DNA of 64,000 nt from Winogradskyella jejuensis. GTDB lineage: Bacteria > Bacteroidota > Bacteroidia > Flavobacteriales > Flavobacteriaceae. The notes under the pieces are model-generated. The model was not told where the DNA came from and did no database searches. It worked only from the letters and a program-made list of their open reading frames with translations. The stretch is taken from the NCBI RefSeq assembly GCF_900129745.1, contig NZ_FQWS01000001.1:992001-1056000 (forward strand). Direction: 5' to 3'. Both the position numbers and the translations under genes were made by a program. Below, piece by piece: positions 9,608-17,342 of the stretch (within the stretch, counting starts at the first letter, position 1; every line of letters begins with the position of its first letter).

Positions 9608-11956
9608 CTAAAAGTCTATATCTATATCATCACTTACATCTTCATCTGAAGCGTCATCTTGCTTAGAAGCCTTTGTACAGTCTGTGTTTATTGATAAGTT
9701 CGCTGGTTTTTCGAACTCATCTTTGGAGACATTTAAAGTCTCATCTTCATAACAAGCCTTCATAAACAATCCCCAAATTGGCAATGCTGTAGATGCACCT
9801 TGACCGTAAGTTATAGTTTTAAAATGTGCTGCTCTATCTTCGCAACCAACCCATACACCTGTTACTAAATTTGGTACCATACCCATAAACCAACCGTCAG
9901 ACTGGTTTTGCGTCGTTCCTGTTTTACCAGCAATTGGGTTTGTGAGTTCGTAAGGATATCCAGTTAACATTTTCTTTGTGAATTGCTGATTGACGCGCCA
10001 AGTATCTTGAAGTCGTTTTCCAGAACCAGATTGCACTACACCTTGCATTAGATTAATAGTGGTGTAAGCTACTTCTTCACTTAACACATCACGACTCTCC
10101 GGCTTAAACTGATATAAAACTGTTCCGTTTTTATCTTCAATTCGCGTCACTAAAACTGGTTTATTATAAACGCCTTTGTTGGCAAAAGTAGAATAGGCAG
10201 CAACCATTTCGTAAACACTAATATCTGGTGTTCCCAAAGCTATTGCTGGTACAGGTAGAATTTCTTGCTCAACACCTAATTTCTCAGCCATTTCTACAAC
10301 AGGTTGTGGACCAATTTCATTCATTAGTCTTGCAGTAATTGTATTGGTTGAACTTGCTAATGCTGCTTTTAATGTTTGAAAACCATCGTATCTCCCATCA
10401 GAGTTTTTTGTTGTCCATGGTTCTGGATTTCCAAACTTATTGGCTTCAATAGTTATAGGTGTTCTTGGTAAAGAATCGCAAGGCGACAATTGCAATTGGT
10501 CTATTGCAGTTGCATACACAAATGGCTTAAAGGTAGAGCCTACTTGACGCTTACCTTGTTTAACCATATCGTATTTAAAATGCTTGTAATTCATACCACC
10601 AACCCAAGCTTTTACATGTCCCGTTTGCGGATCCATAGACATCATAGCTGGTCGCAAAAAAGACTTGTAGTAACGCATAGAGTCCATAGGTTTCATTACC
10701 GTGTCTATCTCTGTATACTTCCCATCCTTCCATGCAAAAATTTCCATTTGTGTTGGTTTATCAAAAGAGGCTATAATCTCTTTTTCAGATTTGCCTAAAT
10801 CATTTTTCATATGTCGCCAACGCTCACTTCGACGCATACCAACTCTCATGAGACTTTCTATTTCTTTCTTATCAAGCTCTAAAAATGGAGCTGTTGGATT
10901 TAGCTTAGGTGTATTTTGGTTATCAAACTCAGCTTGGAGTCTTGGCATGTGCTGAGCAATAGCATCCTCAGCGTACTTTTGCATACGATAATCTATGGTA
11001 GTATAAATCTTTAAACCGTCGTTGTATAAATTGTATTTTTCGCCGTCTGGTTTCGGATTCTCTTCTATCCACTCTTTCATGAACTCAGCTAAATTGGCTC
11101 TAAAATAGGTCGCTAAACCTTCACGATGAGATTCTGGCGAATAGTTTAAATCCAATTCTGTTTGTTGTAGTGAGTCCTTAACCTCTTTTGTTATCAATTC
11201 ATACTTAGCCATTTGAGCTAAAACCACATTTCTTCTGTTTTTTGTACCTACAGGGTTTCTATGTGGCCTAGGGTTGTAAAGTGAAGAGTTTTTGAACATG
11301 CCTACCAGCATTGCAGATTCTTTTAAATCTAAATCTTTTGGCTCCTTCCCAAAATAAATTCGTGCTGCTGAACGAATACCATCTGCATTATTATTAAAAT
11401 CATAAATATTGAAATACATAGTTATGATTTCTTCCTTGGTATATTGGCGTTCCAACCTCGTAGCAATAACCCACTCTTTTACCTTCTGAAAAACACGCCC
11501 AAATTTATTTTTTGAAACCTGTTTAGTAAATAATTGCTTGGCTAATTGCTGGGTAATGGTACTTGCTCCTCCGCCACTACCTAATTTAAAGATAGCTCTT
11601 AATGTGCCTCTGGCATCAATTCCTGAGTGGTCGTAAAATCTTATATCTTCAGTTGCTACTAAGGCATCTACCAAGTGCTTTGGTAAATCTTCATAACCTA
11701 CCGGAGTTCTGTTATCTTCAAAATAAAATTTAGCTAAAGTCTTATTGTCCGAAGAAATAACCTCTGATGCTAGGTTTGTTCGAGGGTTCTCTAAAACAGT
11801 ATGGTCTGGCATTTCACCAAGAAAACCCCACGATGCTAAGAGAAAAACAAGTATTATAGATACAATTCCAAATGAGAATAACATCCAAAACCAACGTATA
11901 TACTTTGAAAAATCTAAAGTATTGCCTTCTTTTTTTGTAGCTTGTTTTTTGGCCAT
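9608..11956 (-). CDS. Penicillin-binding protein 1A, bifunctional transglycosylase/transpeptidase
   Basis: This 782-residue class A PBP polymerises and crosslinks peptidoglycan at the inner membrane. It has a short cytoplasmic segment and one transmembrane helix (about 22-45). The GT51 domain has the catalytic glutamate in EDIRFYDHSGID (E103) and the STITQQLAKQLF motif (from 132). The transpeptidase domain has the SxxK motif S474-TFK, SxN at S536-T-N538, and KTGT at K678. The C-terminus is acidic (DDASDEDVSDDIDIDF). It starts 2 bases after the gldH stop and is the last gene of the ricT-gldH operon. All active-site motifs are present, so it should be functional. Confidence 0.96.
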   Translation of the reverse strand: MAKKQATKKEGNTLDFSKYIRWFWMLFSFGIVSIILVFLLASWGFLGEMPDHTVLENPRTNLASEVISSDNKTLAKFYFEDNRTPVGYEDLPKHLVDALVATEDIRFYDHSGIDARGTLRAIFKLGSGGGASTITQQLAKQLFTKQVSKNKFGRVFQKVKEWVIATRLERQYTKEEIITMYFNIYDFNNNADGIRSAARIYFGKEPKDLDLKESAMLVGMFKNSSLYNPRPHRNPVGTKNRRNVVLAQMAKYELITKEVKDSLQQTELDLNYSPESHREGLATYFRANLAEFMKEWIEENPKPDGEKYNLYNDGLKIYTTIDYRMQKYAEDAIAQHMPRLQAEFDNQNTPKLNPTAPFLELDKKEIESLMRVGMRRSERWRHMKNDLGKSEKEIIASFDKPTQMEIFAWKDGKYTEIDTVMKPMDSMRYYKSFLRPAMMSMDPQTGHVKAWVGGMNYKHFKYDMVKQGKRQVGSTFKPFVYATAIDQLQLSPCDSLPRTPITIEANKFGNPEPWTTKNSDGRYDGFQTLKAALASSTNTITARLMNEIGPQPVVEMAEKLGVEQEILPVPAIALGTPDISVYEMVAAYSTFANKGVYNKPVLVTRIEDKNGTVLYQFKPESRDVLSEEVAYTTINLMQGVVQSGSGKRLQDTWRVNQQFTKKMLTGYPYELTNPIAGKTGTTQNQSDGWFMGMVPNLVTGVWVGCEDRAAHFKTITYGQGASTALPIWGLFMKACYEDETLNVSKDEFEKPANLSINTDCTKASKQDDASDEDVSDDIDIDF

Positions 11957-11958
11957 AA

Positions 11959-12456
11959 CTATTTATTTTCTACTCTAAATCCTACTTCTGTAACTCCATC
12001 TAAATCATCTAGCCCTTCAACTTCACCATAAGCTCTCATGGCGTGCTTAATTCTGAATGTATATTTACCAGATTCTTTAAAAATGAATGGAGCTTTATGT
12101 CCTTTGTACCAGAGCTTGTTTTCTTTTACATCAGTAAAGCCTTCGCCTAAAAGTGTACCATCTGGTTCTGACATTTTATACTCTAAAGTATCGATAAGCG
12201 TTTTTCCATTAGGATATTCCAAATCGGTGATGAGATACAGATTACTAAATTTATAATTATTGTTATTTCTTAAATTAATAAACAGATTGTATGTGCTTGT
12301 AGTATCTAGAGCTTCGAAACTAAATGAAATAATCTGGTCTTTTCCCCAGGCGTTTGGTAGAGATTGATATTCATCAAAAACAGATTTTGAATCACAAGAC
12401 ACAACTAAAATTAAAGGTAGAACTAATACTAAAAATACTTTAATCTTTTTTGGCAT
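11959..12456 (-). CDS. gldH: Gliding motility lipoprotein GldH
   Basis: This 165-residue lipoprotein starts at the ATG at 12454-12456, giving MPKKIKVFLVLVLPLILVVSC with the lipobox cysteine at residue 21. A longer in-frame extension to 12543 would bury the signal peptide behind 29 charged residues and is rejected. GldH is one of the Gld lipoproteins needed for gliding and type IX secretion in Flavobacterium johnsoniae. Its exact biochemical role is not known. The start lies 17 bases inside the ricT 3' end, and the stop is 2 bases before the PBP1A start, so the three genes are tightly coupled. The ricT-gldH order is common in flavobacteria. Confidence 0.88.
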   Translation of the reverse strand: MPKKIKVFLVLVLPLILVVSCDSKSVFDEYQSLPNAWGKDQIISFSFEALDTTSTYNLFINLRNNNNYKFSNLYLITDLEYPNGKTLIDTLEYKMSEPDGTLLGEGFTDVKENKLWYKGHKAPFIFKESGKYTFRIKHAMRAYGEVEGLDDLDGVTEVGFRVENK

Positions 12457-13627
12457 TGTTTTTAGGATTTCTGTTTCGACGGTTTTTACTTCTGTTTCGA
12501 TTCTTATTATTTTTACGTCTGTTATTGCGTTTTGGACTATCAAAACGTGTTAAACTATCTTGACCAACAACGTTTTCGAACTCAACTTTAGTGTCTTCTT
12601 GGTGTTCAGCAGCATATTCTTCAAGGCTTGCTACTTTTTTTCCTTTTTTATTCAACTCAATGATTTCATTAGCTTGATTTGTAGAAATCACGTGCCAATT
12701 CATCCATTCACCTTCATAGGCATACCACATTAACCCTTTGAAGATATCCGTCTTTTGGCAAACAGCTGTACCTTTTTCGGTTTGTAATTTTTTATCTGAT
12801 TTTGGGAATGCTTTTAGAGCATCTAAGTATGAATCTAACTCGTAATTTAAGCAACATTTAAGTTTACCACATTGCCCTGCTAATTTTAATGGGTTTAGCG
12901 ATAATTGTTGGTAGCGCGCTGCTGATGTACTAACTGACCTAAAATCGGTTAACCATGTAGAACAACATAATTCTCTACCGCAGGAGCCAATACCTCCAAG
13001 TCTAGCAGCTTCTTGTCTAAAGCCAACCTGTTTCATCTCTATACGCGTCCTAAACTCTCGTGCAAATACTTTAATCAACTCTCTAAAGTCCACACGTTCT
13101 TCGGCGGTATAATAGAATGTAGCTTTACTGCCATCACCTTGAAATTCAATATCGGAGATTTTCATCTTAAGTTTTAAATCAATAGCAAATTGCCTTGCTT
13201 TAACCTTCATCGGTTCCTCTTTGTCTCGGGCTGAAGACCAAATATCAATATCTTTCTGAGATGCTTTTCTGTATATTTTTAAGACATTTTCTTTATCGTC
13301 TATATCTACTTTTTTGCGCTTCATTTGTACGCGTACCAATTCTCCTGTAAGTGTCACCATACCTACATCGTGACCAGATTTGGCTTGCGTAGCAACGATA
13401 TCGCCAATGCTAAGAGTGAGATTTTCCGTGTTTTTGTAATATTGTTTTCTTCCGTTTTTAAATCGAACCTCAACACCCAAAAAAGGTTCTTGTCCGTTTG
13501 GAAGCGACATGTTGGCCAGCCAGTCAAAAACAGTGAGCTTATTGCAACTATCTGTGCCACAAGTTCCGTTGTTTTTACATCCTTTTGGTTGGCCGTCTTT
13601 TCCAGTTGAGCAACTGTTACAAGCCAT
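12440..13627 (-). CDS. ricT: RicT/YaaT family PSP1-domain protein
   Basis: This 395-residue protein has a cysteine-rich N-terminus (C3, C6, C17, C23, C28) and a PSP1 domain with conserved cysteines C216, C221, C222 (GSCGRELCC) and C253, C258, C259 (CGKLKCC). In Bacillus, RicT/YaaT is part of an iron-sulfur Ric complex that influences RNase Y and mRNA processing; the role in Bacteroidota is not established. The last 35 or so residues are almost only Lys, Arg and Asn, suggesting RNA contact. That basic tail is encoded by the same DNA that holds the gldH start. It leads the operon with gldH and PBP1A. Confidence 0.85.
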   Translation of the reverse strand: MACNSCSTGKDGQPKGCKNNGTCGTDSCNKLTVFDWLANMSLPNGQEPFLGVEVRFKNGRKQYYKNTENLTLSIGDIVATQAKSGHDVGMVTLTGELVRVQMKRKKVDIDDKENVLKIYRKASQKDIDIWSSARDKEEPMKVKARQFAIDLKLKMKISDIEFQGDGSKATFYYTAEERVDFRELIKVFAREFRTRIEMKQVGFRQEAARLGGIGSCGRELCCSTWLTDFRSVSTSAARYQQLSLNPLKLAGQCGKLKCCLNYELDSYLDALKAFPKSDKKLQTEKGTAVCQKTDIFKGLMWYAYEGEWMNWHVISTNQANEIIELNKKGKKVASLEEYAAEHQEDTKVEFENVVGQDSLTRFDSPKRNNRRKNNKNRNRSKNRRNRNPKNNAKKD

Positions 13628-13645
13628 AGTAATGCGTTATATATT

Positions 13646-13673
13646 CTTCAGAATAGTAATTAGAATTCTGAAG
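13646..13673. repeat. Inverted repeat in the ricT leader
   Basis: CTTCAGAAT (13646-13654) and ATTCTGAAG (13665-13673) form a perfect 9-bp stem with a 10-base loop about 20 bases upstream of the ricT ATG. It could be a leader hairpin or an operator. Confidence 0.4.
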
Positions 13674-13749
13674 GAAGGATTCATAAATCTTTAAGAAGTA
13701 AAGATAAAATTATTTATGGACTTCTTGGATATTAAGTTGAGAGAATAAA

Positions 13750-13777
13750 AAAGCCCTAAACAGAACTTTAGGGCTTT
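13750..13777 (-). terminator. Terminator of trhO
   Basis: AAAGCCCTAAA (13750-13760) and TTTAGGGCTTT (13767-13777) form a perfect 11-bp stem with a 6-base loop. On the minus strand it is followed by TTTTATT, just after the trhO stop. Confidence 0.85.
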
Positions 13778-13781
13778 AATT

Positions 13782-14846
13782 TTATTTCTTTAACGTTTCA
13801 AAAATATTACGCAAATCCTTTTTGTAAGGCAAATGGTCTGCACGTCCTTTTTTAAAGATATCGTTGCTATTGCCTTGGCCTTTTCGTAATTCTTTTTGTT
13901 CTTCGTATGGTAATTTAATAATCTCTTGGCAGTTTGTAGAGCAGCAATTATCCATTTTTTCTTTACAGCTATCGCATTGAATAAATAATAAATGACAAGC
14001 TTCGTTAGCACAATTGGTATGTAAATCTGCTGGCTCACCACATTGGTGGCAATTGGCTATAACATCCTCCGAAATTCGCTCTGAACGGCGTTGATCAAAT
14101 ACAAAGTTCTTTCCGATAAATTTATTTTCTAAACCCTTATCTTCAATTTGGCGCACGTAGTTTATAATCCCGCCTTCTAACTGAAAGACGTTTTTAAAAC
14201 CTTTGTGTTTATAGTAGGCACTTGCTTTTTCGCATCGGATTCCACCAGTACAATACATTACTAGTTTTTTGTCTTCCTTATGCTCTCGTAGGTCTTCTTC
14301 TATTAAATCTAAAGACTCCCTAAACGTATCTACATCTGGAGTAATGGCATTTTTAAAATGACCTATTTCACTTTCGTAATGATTACGCATATCTACCAAA
14401 ACCGTATCTGGGTCTTCAATAAGCTCATTAAATTTTTCAGCATCAACATGTACACCTTTATTTGTCACATCGAAAGTGTCGTCGTTAAGACCGTCGGCCA
14501 CTATTTTATTACGGACTTTGACTTTTAGCTTTAAAAAGGCAAAATTATCGTGCTCAACAGCAATATTTAATCTTACGTTCTCTAGAAATGTAATAGAGTC
14601 GAGATGTTTTTTAAACGCTTCAAAATTATCCGCAGGAACAGATAATTGTGCGTTTATGCCTTCATGAGCTACATAGATACGACCTAATACGTCTAGCTCG
14701 TTCCAATTGATAAACAGGTGATTTCTTAATAATTCGGGGTTCCCGATTTTTGCGTATTTGTAGAAAGAGATAGTCAAGCGGTCTTTACCTGCTTGTTCTA
14801 TAAGTGCTGCTCTTTCTTCATTACTTAAGTTATTGTACAGTTGCAT
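13782..14846 (-). CDS. trhO: tRNA uridine(34) hydroxylase, rhodanese family
   Basis: This 354-residue protein matches the TrhO/YceA family, which makes 5-hydroxyuridine at position 34 of certain tRNAs, a precursor of further wobble modifications, using oxygen. The N-terminal ferredoxin-like acylphosphatase-type domain (about 20-130) precedes a rhodanese domain with the active-site loop MYCTGGIRC, in which C199 is catalytic. The C-terminus has a cysteine-rich region with repeated CxxC motifs (HQCGEP, CDSCKEK, CCSTNC), probably metal-binding. The ATG at 14844-14846 has a perfect -7 element 43 bases upstream. It is monocistronic with its own terminator. Confidence 0.9.
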   Translation of the reverse strand: MQLYNNLSNEERAALIEQAGKDRLTISFYKYAKIGNPELLRNHLFINWNELDVLGRIYVAHEGINAQLSVPADNFEAFKKHLDSITFLENVRLNIAVEHDNFAFLKLKVKVRNKIVADGLNDDTFDVTNKGVHVDAEKFNELIEDPDTVLVDMRNHYESEIGHFKNAITPDVDTFRESLDLIEEDLREHKEDKKLVMYCTGGIRCEKASAYYKHKGFKNVFQLEGGIINYVRQIEDKGLENKFIGKNFVFDQRRSERISEDVIANCHQCGEPADLHTNCANEACHLLFIQCDSCKEKMDNCCSTNCQEIIKLPYEEQKELRKGQGNSNDIFKKGRADHLPYKKDLRNIFETLKK

Positions 14847-14888
14847 GCTATACTAATGTTTTAAGGTTAAAGAATTTATTTTCAGTTG

Positions 14889-14896
14889 CAAAGGTA
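14889..14896 (-). promoter_or_regulatory. Promoter -7 element of trhO
   Basis: TACCTTTG on the minus strand (14896-14889) matches TAnnTTTG exactly and would give a leader of about 35 bases. No TTG is seen at the usual -33 distance. Confidence 0.5.
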
Positions 14897-14908
14897 ATTT
14901 TTTAAACA

Positions 14909-14944
14909 AAAAAAGCACCTTGATTTTTACCAAAGTGCTTTTTT
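14909..14944 (-). terminator. Terminator ending a small minus-strand transcript
   Basis: AAAAAAGCAC (14909-14918) and GTGCTTTTTT (14935-14944) form a 10-bp stem, with an inner TTG/CAA pairing. It is T-rich on both sides. The only genes near it diverge away from it, so it best serves the minus-strand small gene at 15002-15094. Confidence 0.7.
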
Positions 14945-14953
14945 GAGGACTAA

Positions 14954-15001
14954 CTCGTTATTAATATTAATTTTTTACAATTAAGTATTTTTAATAACGA
15001 G
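14954..15001. repeat. Inverted repeat directly after the small ORF
   Basis: CTCGTTATTAA (14954-14964) and TTAATAACGAG (14991-15001) are perfect 11-base inverted arms, 26 bases apart. The right arm adjoins the stop codon of the small ORF. It may fold the 3' end of a small RNA. Confidence 0.6.
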
Positions 15002-15094
15002 CTAACCTCCATCGGCTTTACAACAGCAGAATAAGAAGACGGCTGCTGTCTTACCTAAAGTTTTACTAAGAATTAATTTTCCTAAAAATTTCAT
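15002..15094 (-). CDS. Candidate small protein of 30 residues, function unknown
   Basis: An ATG at 15092-15094 opens a 30-codon frame ending TAG at 15002-15004, starting MKFLGKLILSKTLGKTAAVF. It has a hydrophobic middle followed by LFCCCKADGG, with three adjacent cysteines near the C-terminus. It looks like a tiny lipoprotein-like or membrane-active peptide. Support comes from its independent 3' signals: an 11-bp inverted repeat next to the stop and a strong terminator at 14909-14944. Alternatively the transcript is a noncoding RNA and the frame is chance. The divergent recA promoter region would hold its promoter. Confidence 0.45.
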   Translation of the reverse strand: MKFLGKLILSKTLGKTAAVFLFCCCKADGG

Positions 15095-15180
15095 TACACC
15101 TAAAACCTTAAGTGATTCATAGCAATTTTTTCCTTTTTCAATTAGTAGATGCAAAAAGTGCAAAATGGTTGCGTCGTAAA

Positions 15181-15211
15181 TTGTAATCTCTTAAAAGAAA
15201 TGTTATTTTTA
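15181..15211 (+). promoter_or_regulatory. Likely recA promoter
   Basis: TTG at 15181-15183 and TATTTTTA at 15204-15211 (7 of 8 to TAnnTTTG) are 20 bases apart, as in Bacteroidota promoters, and give a leader of about 27 bases. No obvious LexA-type site was recognised. Confidence 0.4.
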
Positions 15212-15243
15212 TCGTCACGATTAATAGAGAAAATTTAGAATAA

Positions 15244-16251
15244 ATGAGTAGTGAAAAAGAAGCAAAATTAAAAGCTCTAAAATTAACTTTAGACAAACTA
15301 GACAAGGCTTACGGCAAAGGAACCGTGATGAAAATGAGTGATCAAGCAATTGAAGATGTTGATGCTATTTCATCTGGTTCACTTGGATTAGATATCGCTT
15401 TAGGTGTTGGAGGCTATCCACGCGGACGTGTTATAGAAATATATGGTCCTGAATCTTCGGGTAAAACAACATTAACGCTTCATGCCATAGCTGAGGCTCA
15501 AAAGGCTGGAGGAATTGCTGCATTTATTGATGCAGAACATGCGTTTGACCGTTTTTATGCAGAAAAGCTTGGTGTAGATTTAGAAAACTTAATCATATCC
15601 CAACCAGATAATGGTGAACAAGCGCTAGAAATCGCTGATAATTTAGTTCGTTCTGGAGCTATTGATATTATTGTTGTAGATTCTGTTGCAGCTTTAACTC
15701 CAAAAAGTGAGATTGAAGGTGAAATGGGTGACTCTAAAATGGGGCTTCACGCACGTTTAATGTCTCAAGCTTTAAGGAAACTTACAGGGTCAATTAGCAA
15801 AACTAATTGTACAATGATTTTCATTAACCAATTACGTGAAAAAATTGGTGTAATGTTTGGAAATCCTGAAACTACAACTGGTGGTAATGCACTTAAGTTT
15901 TATGCTTCTGTACGTTTAGACATTAGACGTTCTACACAAATAAAGGATAGCAACAGTACAGTTATGGGTAACAAAACCCGAGTTAAAGTTGTGAAAAACA
16001 AAGTAGCTCCTCCTTTTAAAATGGCAGAATTTGATATTATGTATGGTGAAGGTGTTTCTAAAGTTGGTGAAGTTTTAGATATAGCGGTTGAGCATGACAT
16101 CATTAAGAAAAGTGGATCGTGGTTTAGTTACGACGATACAAAACTTGGCCAAGGCCGAGATGCCGTAAAAGCGTTAATTAAAGATAATCCAGAATTAATG
16201 GAAGAACTGGAAGAAAAAGTAAGGGCTAAAGTCAATGAAACTGAAGCTTAA
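15244..16251 (+). CDS. recA: Recombinase RecA
   Basis: This 335-residue protein forms filaments on single-stranded DNA and drives homologous pairing and, where present, SOS signalling. Walker [10 protein letters not shown] is at 68-76, followed by the Walker B region [10 protein letters not shown] and the L1/L2 DNA-binding loop region ([17 protein letters not shown]). The length is normal and no intein is present. The gene stands alone, between a divergent small gene and a lipoprotein gene, with its own promoter candidate and terminator. Confidence 0.98.
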   Translation: MSSEKEAKLKALKLTLDKLDKAYGKGTVMKMSDQAIEDVDAISSGSLGLDIALGVGGYPRGRVIEIYGPESSGKTTLTLHAIAEAQKAGGIAAFIDAEHAFDRFYAEKLGVDLENLIISQPDNGEQALEIADNLVRSGAIDIIVVDSVAALTPKSEIEGEMGDSKMGLHARLMSQALRKLTGSISKTNCTMIFINQLREKIGVMFGNPETTTGGNALKFYASVRLDIRRSTQIKDSNSTVMGNKTRVKVVKNKVAPPFKMAEFDIMYGEGVSKVGEVLDIAVEHDIIKKSGSWFSYDDTKLGQGRDAVKALIKDNPELMEELEEKVRAKVNETEA

Positions 16252-16253
16252 TC

Positions 16254-16284
16254 AAAAAAATCCTGAAAATTTCAGGATTTTTTT
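16254..16284 (+). terminator. Terminator of recA
   Basis: TCCTGA (16261-16266) and TCAGGA (16272-16277) pair over a 5-base loop, extended by seven A:T pairs into a long T tract, directly after the recA stop. Confidence 0.85.
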
Positions 16285-16357
16285 GATTTTAGACGCAACC
16301 ATTTAATAATTTATGCATCTTGCTTAGAGCAAGTGTTAACTTTTAATAAAAACCCAA

Positions 16358-16765
16358 ATGAAAAAAATTCTTTTATTATTTGTCCTAGTAGGCTTCATGT
16401 CCTGTGATATTGGTGGCGATGATGGTCCAAGTTTTCAATTAGAACTAATGTCAATCACAAGTGTTAATATACCTGATCAGTTTACTTTTGGCGAAACACA
16501 CGAAATAACAGTAAATTATTTACGCCCTAATGGGTGCCATGAGTTTAATAATTTTATTTTTCAACCAGATGGTAATACTAGAACGGTTGCTGTTGTAGAT
16601 ACTGTTTATGACGACCCTAATTGTTCTCCTAATGCTGTGGATGCATCAGTAAGTTTTGACTTTAGAGTAGTTAGTAATGAGCCCTATATCTTTCAGTTTT
16701 ATCAAGGCTCAACACAAACTGGAGAAGATCAATATTTAATTATAGAAGTTCCTGTCGTAGATTAG
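16358..16765 (+). CDS. Small lipoprotein of unknown function
   Basis: This 135-residue protein has a lipoprotein signal peptide (MKKILLLFVLVGFMSC, cysteine 16) followed by an acidic spacer DIGGDDG. The rest is predicted beta-rich with two cysteines (NGCHEF and DPNCSP) and resembles a small Ig-like sandwich. I do not recognise a family. It sits 33 bases upstream of the ECF sigma factor gene and might share its transcript. A short hairpin (CTTGCT/AGCAAG at 16319-16333) is in its leader. Confidence 0.7.
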   Translation: MKKILLLFVLVGFMSCDIGGDDGPSFQLELMSITSVNIPDQFTFGETHEITVNYLRPNGCHEFNNFIFQPDGNTRTVAVVDTVYDDPNCSPNAVDASVSFDFRVVSNEPYIFQFYQGSTQTGEDQYLIIEVPVVD

Positions 16766-16798
16766 AAAAATTAATTTTTAACTAAACCAATCATTAAT

Positions 16799-17341
16799 GT
16801 GAGTTTAGAAGAACTCATTAATCGCTGTATAAAAAAAGATGCTAACGCTCAGAGTCAATTGTATAAGCAGTATGCGAGTAAATTGTTTTCTCTTTGTCTC
16901 AAGTATTCAAAAAATTATGTTGAGGCAGAAGATAATCTGCAAGACGCATTTGTAACTATTTTTAATAAAATAGAACAATACAAACAAAAAGGTTCTTTTG
17001 AAGGTTGGATGAAGCGCATTGCCATTAATACGGCACTTCAACGCTATAGGAAAGTTGGTGTTTTTAATATTGTTGACGAAAACGCTATTGAAGACGTAAC
17101 TGTAGAAATTGAAAATGATGATTTAAGTTTAGATTTTCTGCTCCAGATTATTCAAGAATTACCAGACCGCTACAGGTTAGTTTTTAACCTTTATGTCCTA
17201 GATGGGTTCTCGCACAACGAAATAGCAGAAATGCTAATTATTTCATCTGGAACCTCAAAATCTAACCTAGCAAGAGCTCGACTGATTTTGAAACAAAAAA
17301 TTGAAGATTATAAAGCGAATTTAAATTCGCAATCCTTATAA
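16799..17341 (+). CDS. ECF-family RNA polymerase sigma factor
   Basis: This 180-residue sigma-70 factor has region 2 (EDNLQDAFVTIFNKIEQY, about 43-60, and the FEGWMKRIAINTALQRYRK stretch) and region 4 (about 110-165, with LPDRYRLVFNLYVLDGFSHNEIAEML). It would direct polymerase to a specific promoter set. The start is GTG at 16799-16801. The nearby ATG at 16797 is followed at once by TGA, so it is not usable in any frame. The next gene begins 1 base after the stop and probably encodes its membrane partner, as in many Bacteroidota sigma/anti-sigma pairs. The target promoters are unknown. Confidence 0.92.
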   Translation: MSLEELINRCIKKDANAQSQLYKQYASKLFSLCLKYSKNYVEAEDNLQDAFVTIFNKIEQYKQKGSFEGWMKRIAINTALQRYRKVGVFNIVDENAIEDVTVEIENDDLSLDFLLQIIQELPDRYRLVFNLYVLDGFSHNEIAEMLIISSGTSKSNLARARLILKQKIEDYKANLNSQSL

Positions 17342-17342
17342 A

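Noticed and set aside
12457..12543. N-terminal extension of gldH
   Set aside because: It would place 29 charged residues before the lipoprotein signal; the internal ATG gives a proper signal peptide.
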